15,384 nt of DNA, taken from Alphaproteobacteria bacterium. GTDB taxonomy: Bacteria > Pseudomonadota > Alphaproteobacteria > Micavibrionales > Micavibrionaceae. The stretch lies in NCBI GenBank assembly GCA_020442505.1, contig JAGRJZ010000131.1, positions 1 to 15,384 of the forward strand, written 5' to 3'. The notes beneath the pieces are model-generated. The model saw only the letters and a list, made by a program, of their open reading frames with translations. It searched no databases and had not been told where the DNA came from. Shown here piece by piece: positions 6,776-13,584 of the stretch; position 1 is the stretch's first letter; every line of letters begins with the position of its first letter. Both the position numbers and the translations under genes were made by a program.

Positions 6776-8389
6776 CTATTTTCTGCGCAAAACAGACAAA
6801 CGATCGTAAATCGTCTCGCGCGGAATACGGCCGCCTTTCCCATAGACGGCATCCAGCTCCAACGCTTTCTCGTAATGGGTGATGGCCTCCCGCCAATTTC
6901 CGGACCGCTCGGACAGAATGGCCATATTGAAAACGTGACGCGGGTCGCGCGGGTCCAAAGAGGCCGCCATGCCAAGATACCGGAACGCATCGGGAAGATT
7001 TCCCATATCCGCGTAGGTCAAGCCGATTTGCGCCGCAATCCCGGCATTATCGGGATGGGCATCCAGCAGATCCAAAAGACGCCGTAACGCGACGGACGGA
7101 TATTGAGCGCGGATAATCCCCAGCATATTGACCGTCGCTTCCGCGTTATCGGGATCGATGTCCAAAAGCGTTTCATACATGCTGACGGCGGAATCCAGAC
7201 GCCCCACCTTTTGAAGGGCCAGAGCCCGCCCCATCAGAATACGAGGGTCGCGAGGGTTTTTATCGTAAAGGCGATCGAACATCTCGAGCGCCGCATCATT
7301 ACGTTCGAGCTTTAACGCCCGATTGGCAGAAACCAGCAGCGATTCCTGGTCGTCCGCGTCACGTGCCCGGTGGACGATGACGTATTTTTGCGCTTTCTCC
7401 TGAGCCGGATCGGCGCTGCGCGGCCCGATAGAAGCTCCCAGAGAGCTCTGCGGAACGTTTGCGCCCTGCTCGTAGTATACGTCTGCGGCCTGACGCGGCG
7501 CGACCGGCACGGGTTGCGCGGGAACAACCGCAGAGACAGGCGGAGGCGCCACAACCGCAGCAGGTGGCGTCCAGTTATTCTCAGGCGCCGGCAAAGACGG
7601 AGAAGAATACGTATCTGCAACAGGTACCGGCGTTGCCGTAGAGGACGTTTCTTCCACCCAGACAGGTTCGGGGACGGAAACAGGGGCAGCAGGGTCCTGC
7701 CACGTTTCGGCATTCCCCTGTGCTGCGACGAGAGGCTCCTGTGTTTCAGGCCAAGTTCCAATGGGCGAATCTTCCGTCGGATCTTGCGTGGCCGGGCTCC
7801 AGGAGGGGCCATCGGGATCGGTATCCGGCGCCCATGTGCCTGGTGCGATCGCGGAGCTCCCTTCCTTTTTTTTCGGGGCAACCAGACCTCCCGGCGGCGG
7901 ATTCAAGGAATTTTCGTTGACGGTCGGTTGCGGCAAACCAAAAGAATCGACGGTATCCGTCACCGCGATCTGAGAGACATCGGAAGGGGTGGTCTCCGGA
8001 ATCGCTTCAGCGAAAGAATCTGAGGCCGGAATAGGAGGCCCGCCGGCAGCAGGCGGTTTCGGAGAAAGCATATCCCCGAAAAAGAAATAACCACCCCCAA
8101 GCAAAATCACGACAACGGCGGCCAAAACCGCGAGAACGCCCCCACGCCCACCACCGCTTTTCGTCCGACCGCGCGCAGTCTTCGTTTTTCCCTTTGGAGC
8201 GTGAGAAACAGAATCCTCCAGAATCAGATCTTCCTCGAAATCTTCTAAAAATCCGGAATCAGCGCCGCCAGAATCGAAGGAATCCAACTCGTCCTCCCAA
8301 TCCCCCCCCAGCGGTTCCAAACCGGATGGACTCCTTTCCCCCCTTTCGGGATCTATAACGAGTTCGTCTTTTTTATTGTCAGGATCCAT
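6776..8389 (-). CDS. Membrane-anchored TPR protein of the pilus cluster (MshN-like architecture)
   Basis: The 537-aa protein has four parts. Residues 1-60 are strongly acidic and cytoplasmic. Residues 65-83 are a basic, Gly/Lys/Arg-rich patch. A transmembrane helix at about 85-104 follows. The rest is periplasmic: a long Pro/Ala/Thr-rich disordered linker (about 108-300) and then about five TPR units from 350 to 517. Single-pass TPR proteins of this layout (MshN class) occur in MSHA clusters; TPR domains serve as protein-binding scaffolds, as in PilF/PilW pilotins, though those are lipoproteins. The linker contains six tryptophans, mostly near prolines (W186, W197, W213, W230, W244, W273). 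The ATG at 8389 has only a distant G-rich ribosome site. The prepilin peptidase follows within about 30 bases. The exact partner cannot be read from the sequence. Confidence 0.82.
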   Translation of the reverse strand: MDPDNKKDELVIDPERGERSPSGLEPLGGDWEDELDSFDSGGADSGFLEDFEEDLILEDSVSHAPKGKTKTARGRTKSGGGRGGVLAVLAAVVVILLGGGYFFFGDMLSPKPPAAGGPPIPASDSFAEAIPETTPSDVSQIAVTDTVDSFGLPQPTVNENSLNPPPGGLVAPKKKEGSSAIAPGTWAPDTDPDGPSWSPATQDPTEDSPIGTWPETQEPLVAAQGNAETWQDPAAPVSVPEPVWVEETSSTATPVPVADTYSSPSLPAPENNWTPPAAVVAPPPVSAVVPAQPVPVAPRQAADVYYEQGANVPQSSLGASIGPRSADPAQEKAQKYVIVHRARDADDQESLLVSANRALKLERNDAALEMFDRLYDKNPRDPRILMGRALALQKVGRLDSAVSMYETLLDIDPDNAEATVNMLGIIRAQYPSVALRRLLDLLDAHPDNAGIAAQIGLTYADMGNLPDAFRYLGMAASLDPRDPRHVFNMAILSERSGNWREAITHYEKALELDAVYGKGGRIPRETIYDRLSVLRRK

Positions 8390-8479
8390 GAGCGCAGCGC
8401 CCCCCGGTTACACAAAAACAGCCCTTCACTTGGGTATGGACGATTCCCGCGGTAAAATCAACGCACCCGCGAGGAAAAG

Positions 8480-8508
8480 ATACTAGCAGAGTTTGAAGAT
8501 GAAGCCAA
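8480..8508 (-). promoter_or_regulatory. Candidate sigma-70-type promoter upstream of TPR gene
   Basis: In the 125-base gap between the ABC ATPase and the TPR gene, the minus strand carries TTGGCT (8508-8503), a 17-bp spacer, and TAGTAT (8485-8480). Each hexamer matches four of six consensus positions. It would give a leader of roughly 80 bases before the ATG at 8389. The rest of the gap shows only a weak CGCGG/CCGCG stem with a long loop, which I do not call a terminator. Confidence 0.3.
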
Positions 8509-8514
8509 TGAGGG

Positions 8515-9261
8515 TCAATCGCCCGCTGTATTGGGCGGGTTTCGATCGATCCGCGATAAAAAGGCTTTTTCCAGCGTTTCCTGAGCCTCCGCCTTTTTTA
8601 GATCCGCGGGCGATCCTTCGTATAAAATGCGCCCCTGATGCAAAAGCGCGACCTGATCGCAAATCTCGTCCATATCGCCAAGGATATGAGAGCTGAGAAA
8701 GACGGTTCGCCCTTCCCCCCGTGCCTTGCACAATGCCTCCTTCACCAAGGCCCGCGCCCGGGGGTCGAGTCCGCTCATCGGCTCATCCAGAATCAGCAAC
8801 GGACAGCCCGTCAGCAATGTCGCTATCAGGCCAAGCTTCTGGCGCATGCCTTTGGAATACGTACGAGCCGACAGATCCAGAGCGGCCGGGTCCAGCGCCA
8901 TGTCCCGCGCGGCCTGGTTAATGGCCTCCGGGTCTTCCTTCCGCCCATACAAAGCCAAAGAAAACCGGATGAATTCTCGTCCTTTCAAAAACGGGGGTGG
9001 ATCGAACCGCTCCGGCAAATAAGCGATCCGGGATTTCGCTAAACGGTCCGGCAAGAGAGAGCCGTCGGCCACAATCGTCCCGGATTCCCAGGAACGCAAA
9101 CCCAAAATGGCTTTGATCATGGTCGTCTTTCCGGCGCCGTTTAGCCCCATCAACCCATAAATAGCGCCGCCGGGAACGCTCAAAGAGACATCCCGCACGG
9201 CCGGAAACGCACCGTAAGAGACATGAAGAGACTCAAGACAAAGGGCCTGTGCCTGAGACAT
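8515..9261 (-). CDS. ABC transporter ATP-binding protein (ABC-2 type partner)
   Basis: A complete single nucleotide-binding domain of 248 aa: Walker A GLNGAGKT (39-46), a YLPE at the Q-loop position (81-84, Glu instead of Gln, as in several ABC-2 exporters), signature YSKGMRQKL (135-143), Walker B LLILDEP (155-161), D-loop SGLDPRA (163-169) and H-loop SSHIL (190-194). It would power a membrane permease that is not adjacent; the only permease in the window is at 776-1543. It starts 15 bases after the PilP-position gene, with GGAG about ten bases before the ATG, so it is probably cotranscribed with the alignment genes. In Myxococcus, PilH is an ABC ATPase needed for T4P function; whether this is its counterpart is inference. 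Confidence 0.95.
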   Translation of the reverse strand: MSQAQALCLESLHVSYGAFPAVRDVSLSVPGGAIYGLMGLNGAGKTTMIKAILGLRSWESGTIVADGSLLPDRLAKSRIAYLPERFDPPPFLKGREFIRFSLALYGRKEDPEAINQAARDMALDPAALDLSARTYSKGMRQKLGLIATLLTGCPLLILDEPMSGLDPRARALVKEALCKARGEGRTVFLSSHILGDMDEICDQVALLHQGRILYEGSPADLKKAEAQETLEKAFLSRIDRNPPNTAGD

Positions 9262-9276
9262 GAGAAAGGATCTCCT

Positions 9277-9969
9277 TTACTGATCCGGTGAAACACCGGG
9301 GAGAAACAAACGACGGTCAAGGTTGAAACGCTGATGTGCCCGTAAACGCAAGGGGAAAATCATATTCGTGTAAGAATCAAACCATTTCATCTCTACATAG
9401 TCCTCAAAAACATGGAGATCGATGATTTCTTTGGGGATCGCATCCGGCATGATTCTCTGTCCGTTCAACCAGATCGTCCAGCGATCCGGTGTATTATAGG
9501 CGATTCCGCCCAGCGCGAGTTCGCGCGGACCGCGGGGCCGCTCCTCCAGAGGAATGTCTTCCGTATAGGTGTTCGTCTCTCCGTCCGTGACCGGTCGGGT
9601 CGTGAATCCGCGCAAAGCCTCTTCCAAAAGCGCATATTGCCAGGCGGTGAAGAAAAGCGAACGCAGAGAGGCCGGATTCAGATCCGGCGGGCGAACCTTC
9701 ATGTTTCTTTTGTAAATGGTCTCAAGCGGAACGTAGCCTGACTCGGCCTGCGATTGATCCGCAGACAACAGGCCAAGAGGAAAAGAACCCAGGGGCGAAA
9801 GCTCCGGATTGGGGGAGTGATCAGCCTTCCCGGAAAGAAGGCGATCCAGAACGGACGTATCGGGCGCTTGAGCCAAGCCTACGCTGCTCCCGGTAATCGG
9901 AAGAAGGAAGAGACAAAAACAGAGCAAAAAAATAATCCGCGGGGTAAAGCGAAAGGAGATATTTTTCAT
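9277..9969 (-). CDS. Secreted periplasmic protein in PilP/MshK position
   Basis: Residues 1-35 form a signal peptide: a basic start, a hydrophobic core at about 11-27, and a likely signal peptidase I site after AQA (33-35). There is no lipobox cysteine, unlike classical PilP. The middle is proline-rich and poorly ordered. The C-terminal part (about 149-225) has LALGGIAYNTPDRWTIWLNG, the type of small beta domain seen in PilP, GspC-HR and GspB C-termini (a conserved INGxxY...P..R..INGxx-like layout), which contact the secretin N0 domain. This suggests it bridges the PilM-N-O complex and the secretin. That role is inferred from position and this weak pattern. The ATG at 9969 has a strong site (GGGGGAGGG, seven bases) and starts one base after the PilO stop, which indicates coupled translation. 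Confidence 0.7.
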   Translation of the reverse strand: MKNISFRFTPRIIFLLCFCLFLLPITGSSVGLAQAPDTSVLDRLLSGKADHSPNPELSPLGSFPLGLLSADQSQAESGYVPLETIYKRNMKVRPPDLNPASLRSLFFTAWQYALLEEALRGFTTRPVTDGETNTYTEDIPLEERPRGPRELALGGIAYNTPDRWTIWLNGQRIMPDAIPKEIIDLHVFEDYVEMKWFDSYTNMIFPLRLRAHQRFNLDRRLFLPGVSPDQ

Positions 9970-9970
9970 G

Positions 9971-10630
9971 TCAGTACCCTCCCCCCATGCCGTCATTATC
10001 TTCTTTTTCCTGTGGCGCGAGCGTTTTCCAGGAAAAGACAACTTGCCCGGTCATCATCGTCACGGGCGTCCCGGTACCAATCTGGCGGAGGGTCACGTCG
10101 CTGATGTCGTTTTTCCTGTCCAGAGCCATTTCAACGATAGAGGCATGCCCCGGAAACCCGTTTTCCATCCAATAGAGAAAATTGTAGATCTCCGTGTCTT
10201 TCACGGCGTCGACCTTCACCGTCACACGGGTATCGACCAGGCCGTAGTTCGACTCGCGTGTGAAGGGGTTATCCAGAATCTCCGGAGCAGAAATCTGAAC
10301 CTCCGCACTGCGAAGCCTAGCGATTTCCTGCATTTCTCCGATGCGTCGTTCCATCCAGATACGGCTGTAAAGGTCCTGCGGGTCCAGCAAACCCGCTTCT
10401 TTCAGAGCGTTAAAATAAGCGCGCTTGTCCTGAATCTGATCGAATTCGATCCGCATCTGGTCTACTTCCACGCGCTTACCGGAGACCTGCCCCTTGACGG
10501 AACGCACCTGACGATCCAGGCGCTCGTTGTCCGGAACCAGATACCAGAAAACGGCCAGCGCGAGACAAACGTTCACGGCCACCAAAACACCGATCAGGAT
10601 CAACCGCCGAATACCGATAAGATTAATCAC
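9971..10630 (-). CDS. PilO-like (MshJ-position) inner-membrane alignment protein
   Basis: This 219-aa bitopic protein has the PilO layout: a short cytoplasmic N-terminus, one transmembrane helix (about 9-31), a charged coiled-coil segment (about 33-68) and a periplasmic domain that would be ferredoxin-like. PilO pairs with PilN and recruits PilP. The start is GTG at 10630, overlapping the pilMN stop as GTGA. A very strong ribosome site, AGGAGGGG, lies upstream, so translation is likely coupled. The C-terminus ends in a glycine-rich tail (DGMGGGY). Sequence motifs in this family are weak, so the call rests on architecture and gene order; the GspM family is the alternative. Confidence 0.8.
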   Translation of the reverse strand: MINLIGIRRLILIGVLVAVNVCLALAVFWYLVPDNERLDRQVRSVKGQVSGKRVEVDQMRIEFDQIQDKRAYFNALKEAGLLDPQDLYSRIWMERRIGEMQEIARLRSAEVQISAPEILDNPFTRESNYGLVDTRVTVKVDAVKDTEIYNFLYWMENGFPGHASIVEMALDRKNDISDVTLRQIGTGTPVTMMTGQVVFSWKTLAPQEKEDNDGMGGGY

Positions 10631-12252
10631 GGTTCGCCCCTCCTGATTTCTATCTCCGCGACATAGTTGTCTTTCGAAATGTCGCGAGCAGAATTCCTGA
10701 AATTCCGGGAAAATTCGGCGCTGTAATCCAGCCCCACCAAATTCCGTCGAATAATCACCTCATGCCCGGGCAACGTTTTCTCGAGCCTATTCCGCAAAGC
10801 CGACACCTCCCGGATCCCGATCTCCGGATCGATCGTCCGGGGAAAGTTCATTTTTAAAAGGGCTTTGTAACGGGGACCGTCATCCGCCTCTTCCTCGGGA
10901 ACGGCCGGCACGCCGAAGAATCCTTCACTTTTGACCTTGGGCGGCAGCTCCTCCAGCTTCAGGGAATCAAGACGCAAATCCCCGCCCAGCGCCTCGTTAA
11001 TCCCGGCGATCAACGGCAGAACGTGGATTCTCTTCTTTTCGAGATCGTCATAGGTATCAATCCCGCCCTGAATGAGGTTAATGTCATAACCAAGGGAATT
11101 GACGCGTTCCACTTCTGCTTGATAGTCCGACTCGGCCTGTTGCAGCCAACGCTGATTTTGAGAAAGCTCTTCGCGCAGAGACAAAACGGAGCCTGTTTTT
11201 TGAAACAGCTCCCACGATAGATACCCCGCAGCCAGAACCAATAAAATCGCCCCGGCCGCAACGGCTTTGCGCGCCCGATGAATGGTATCAAGCCGCCCGA
11301 AGGAAAGCGGCAGGATAAACTTCTTTTTGCGTCCGGCCCAGGCGACATGAAGCGAATCGGCAAAATAGGCGTCTTCGTCCCGCGCGCCAACGCGACTGCC
11401 CAGCGTAATCCCCGCTTCGTTCGCCGTATAGGTCGTGTAATGACAGGGAATATCGATCAGTTTTTCCAGATCTTTTCCTGCACTCGGGTGCGCGATGACA
11501 ATCACATCCGTCGATTGATCCGGGGAATAACCGAAACGGGACAGATAACCGATCGTGGATTTGAATTCCTGATAAACGTCCCGCGCCCATTCTTCATGAC
11601 TGCCCACTTCGGCCAACGGCGTCATCCGGGTCATGGCGAGCTGTCCGTCCCGCACGATCACCTGACGGAGCCCGCCATTTTTGTGTTGCCCGATGAAAAT
11701 CGTCCAGCGCGAGACAGGCCGTTGACGCCCCGCGATCTTGGTCGCCAGCGCGTAGACCATGTCGGACGACTCGATCGGCAGTAAGAACAGGCCGGCGACC
11801 GACGCCATGGAGCGCTGGATCGCCCCGGTCGTCTTGGCAATGGGCTCCGACATCGGAACGGCCGCGAACAGGTATGAATCGCCCGCATCGGATTTTCCCG
11901 GCGTTTTTTTCGCGCCTTTATCCGCCTTGATCGGCAGCGCGCCCCGAATCGGATATTGCGGAAAAGCGAGTTGCAGCTTTCGTTGCAAAACCGAAGCTTT
12001 GTCAAGCAGCCCCACGCGGGGAAGCGTTTGCCCGCCCTTGAAATGCTGGTCCGTCATGTCGTTCAAGATGACGACCGACTTCCCTTTCGCGGCCTTTTGA
12101 ATCAGGCGGGAAACGGTCTCCTCAAAGCCCTCGACCGGCCAGGCGATCGTCTCGAACAGGCGCGCGCCGGTCGCGCCGACATCGTAGACCGAGAGCGATT
12201 CGTCGCTGACGAGCAGCACACAACGTGACGATGACAAGAAAGAAGAAACCAT
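10627..12252 (-). CDS. PilM-PilN-like fusion protein (GspL-like), pilus alignment complex
   Basis: This protein appears to combine two components that are separate in most T4P systems. Residues 1 to about 310 form a soluble region in the position of actin-like PilM/GspL-cyto, but its nucleotide-binding motifs are degenerate and I see no clear phosphate loop. A basic stretch (307-310) precedes a transmembrane helix at about 328-349. After it come a predicted coiled coil (about 355-385) and a periplasmic domain that looks PilN-like, including the IAGINEAL...LRLDSLKLEEL region (415-435). Its role would be to couple cytoplasmic motor and platform to PilO and the secretin. The ATG at 12252 gives 541 aa. 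A GTG at 12300 would add 16 residues but lies within the hairpin and promoter-like segment and has no ribosome site. The 3' end overlaps the PilO-like gene by four bases (GTGA). Confidence 0.85.
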   Translation of the reverse strand: MVSSFLSSSRCVLLVSDESLSVYDVGATGARLFETIAWPVEGFEETVSRLIQKAAKGKSVVILNDMTDQHFKGGQTLPRVGLLDKASVLQRKLQLAFPQYPIRGALPIKADKGAKKTPGKSDAGDSYLFAAVPMSEPIAKTTGAIQRSMASVAGLFLLPIESSDMVYALATKIAGRQRPVSRWTIFIGQHKNGGLRQVIVRDGQLAMTRMTPLAEVGSHEEWARDVYQEFKSTIGYLSRFGYSPDQSTDVIVIAHPSAGKDLEKLIDIPCHYTTYTANEAGITLGSRVGARDEDAYFADSLHVAWAGRKKKFILPLSFGRLDTIHRARKAVAAGAILLVLAAGYLSWELFQKTGSVLSLREELSQNQRWLQQAESDYQAEVERVNSLGYDINLIQGGIDTYDDLEKKRIHVLPLIAGINEALGGDLRLDSLKLEELPPKVKSEGFFGVPAVPEEEADDGPRYKALLKMNFPRTIDPEIGIREVSALRNRLEKTLPGHEVIIRRNLVGLDYSAEFSRNFRNSARDISKDNYVAEIEIRRGEP

Positions 12253-12258
12253 TCCGAC

Positions 12259-12264
12259 ATTATA
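12259..12264 (-). promoter_or_regulatory. Candidate -10 box (TATAAT) for pilMN, possibly leaderless
   Basis: A perfect TATAAT lies on the minus strand with its last base seven positions before the A of the ATG at 12252, so transcription would begin at or next to the start codon. No convincing -35 was found (TTCTTG at 17-bp spacing is weak). The preferred ATG lacks a clear ribosome site, which fits a leaderless message. The hexamer could occur by chance. Confidence 0.4.
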
Positions 12265-12278
12265 CCCCAAAAGACGGC

Positions 12279-12298
12279 GGCCAAGAACCCCCTTGGCC
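12279..12298 (-). terminator. Hairpin between platform gene and pilMN, possible weak terminator or attenuator
   Basis: On the minus strand a perfect 7-bp stem (GGCCAAG/CTTGGCC) encloses a 6-base loop. The 3' arm can pair instead with an upstream arm: GGCGGCC at 12315-12321 against GGCCGCC at 12276-12282, giving mutually exclusive folds. The hairpin is followed after a few bases by CTTTT (12273-12269). Four T residues are few for an intrinsic terminator, so strength is doubtful. It lies within 81 bases between the platform stop and the preferred ATG of pilMN, just before a perfect -10 hexamer. Confidence 0.4.
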
Positions 12299-12332
12299 AC
12301 AAAGAGATACAGGAGGCCGCCACGAAATCAAA

Positions 12333-13550
12333 CTAGAAATCAATATTTTCAAAACTCGAATAGATAGGACCGAACACGGCCACGGCGATCCATAGTATCA
12401 TACCGCCGAGAAAAGCCGTAAGGAAAGGTTCGATCATCGCGATCATTGCCTGAATCGTCTCGTCGACGTCTTTTGTATAAAAATCCGAGACCTGTTGCAG
12501 CACCGGCAAGAGATTCCCCGATTCCTCCCCGACCTTCAGCATCCGAACGACCATCGACGGAAACTCGCCCGTGTCGTTAAACGCCTCTGACAGGGGCGCG
12601 CCTGTCTGAACCCGTTCCCGCACGATTTCAAGCGCCTCGAGCAAGGCAAGATTCGAAACCGTATTCCGCGCGGATTCCAGACTCTTCAAAACGTCGATCC
12701 CGCTCGCATACATCGCCCCGAAAGTTTGAGCAAATCGGGCAATGTTGATTTTCCGGATCAGCCCCCCCGCAACCGGCAGATTAATCATGATGGAATCAAG
12801 CGTAAAGGCGAAGCTGCGCGACATCTTTCGCATGATTTTGGCTCCGATAAACGCCACGATGGGCACCAGAAACACCGCCCACCAATACGACACGAAGAAA
12901 TCCGACGTCGCCATAAGGGCCTTCGTATAGACCGGTATTTCCTGATCCAGGTTTTTAATGAACCCGACGACTTGCGGGACGACGTACCCCATCATGACGA
13001 CGACCGTCAAACAGACGACCCCCAGCAAGATCATCGGATAACGCGTTGCCTTGCGCACGCGGGTTTGCATCTCGTCCACCCATTTGAGATAAGACACCAG
13101 ATGCTTGTACGCGACGGCAAGGTTTCCCGTCTCTTCGCCCGAGGCAACCAAAGACACGTAAAGATTCCCGAACACTTTCGGATGCATGGCCATGGCCTCG
13201 GACAAGGACGTTCCCTCGGACACGTTCCTGTGTATTTCCGTCATAATATCACGCAGATAGGGGTGATCGCTCGCGTCCCGGATGTCGGACAAGGCGTCCA
13301 GTAAGGAAATACCGGCCCCTTGCATCTGGTCGAGATGGATAAAGAGCTGGATCAAATCACGAATCGCAACCTTCCGTTTTTTGCCGATTCCGCCCAGAAT
13401 CCCCTTCCGCTTCAAAAGCGGGGCGCAGTGCAAAAGCTCCAACCCGGCGCTTTGCAACTGGTTGTAAAGATCGATCTCGCTTTTCGCGGAGACGACCCCC
13501 CTCACGGGCCGTCCCTTCATGTTCAAGGCTCTGTATTTGTATCGTTCCAT
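12333..13550 (-). CDS. mshG: Inner-membrane platform protein, GspF/PilC/MshG family
   Basis: This polytopic inner-membrane protein forms the platform on which pilin subunits are added and is turned by the assembly ATPase. Two T2SSF helical domains are visible, about residues 63-160 and 268-370. Both carry the family GEExGNL-type signature (138-144 GEETGNL; 341-347 GEESGNL). Hydrophobic membrane segments lie at about 171-197, 222-240 and 373-395. The 405-aa length matches MshG/GspF proteins. The ATG at 13550 has a good ribosome site, GGGGAG, six bases upstream. It directly follows the extension ATPase, the usual gspE-gspF pairing. I prefer MshG to PilC or GspF because of the MshEN-type ATPase beside it and the MshL-like secretin, but that subfamily choice is inference. 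Confidence 0.93.
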   Translation of the reverse strand: MERYKYRALNMKGRPVRGVVSAKSEIDLYNQLQSAGLELLHCAPLLKRKGILGGIGKKRKVAIRDLIQLFIHLDQMQGAGISLLDALSDIRDASDHPYLRDIMTEIHRNVSEGTSLSEAMAMHPKVFGNLYVSLVASGEETGNLAVAYKHLVSYLKWVDEMQTRVRKATRYPMILLGVVCLTVVVMMGYVVPQVVGFIKNLDQEIPVYTKALMATSDFFVSYWWAVFLVPIVAFIGAKIMRKMSRSFAFTLDSIMINLPVAGGLIRKINIARFAQTFGAMYASGIDVLKSLESARNTVSNLALLEALEIVRERVQTGAPLSEAFNDTGEFPSMVVRMLKVGEESGNLLPVLQQVSDFYTKDVDETIQAMIAMIEPFLTAFLGGMILWIAVAVFGPIYSSFENIDF

Positions 13551-13584
13551 AAAGCGCTCCCCACACAGAAAAATAAACCGGAAA

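Noticed and set aside
7370..8023. Plus-strand open frame of 217 codons inside the TPR gene
   Set aside because: It is antisense to the Pro-rich linker and has an Arg/Gly-rich product without motifs; the open frame follows from the composition of the real gene.
12253..12300. N-terminal extension of pilMN from GTG at 12300
   Set aside because: No ribosome site before the GTG; the segment contains a perfect hairpin and a TATAAT box, so it looks intergenic.
12726..13304. Plus-strand open frame of 192 codons opposite the platform gene
   Set aside because: His/Arg-rich translation without family features, fully covered by a well supported GspF-family gene.
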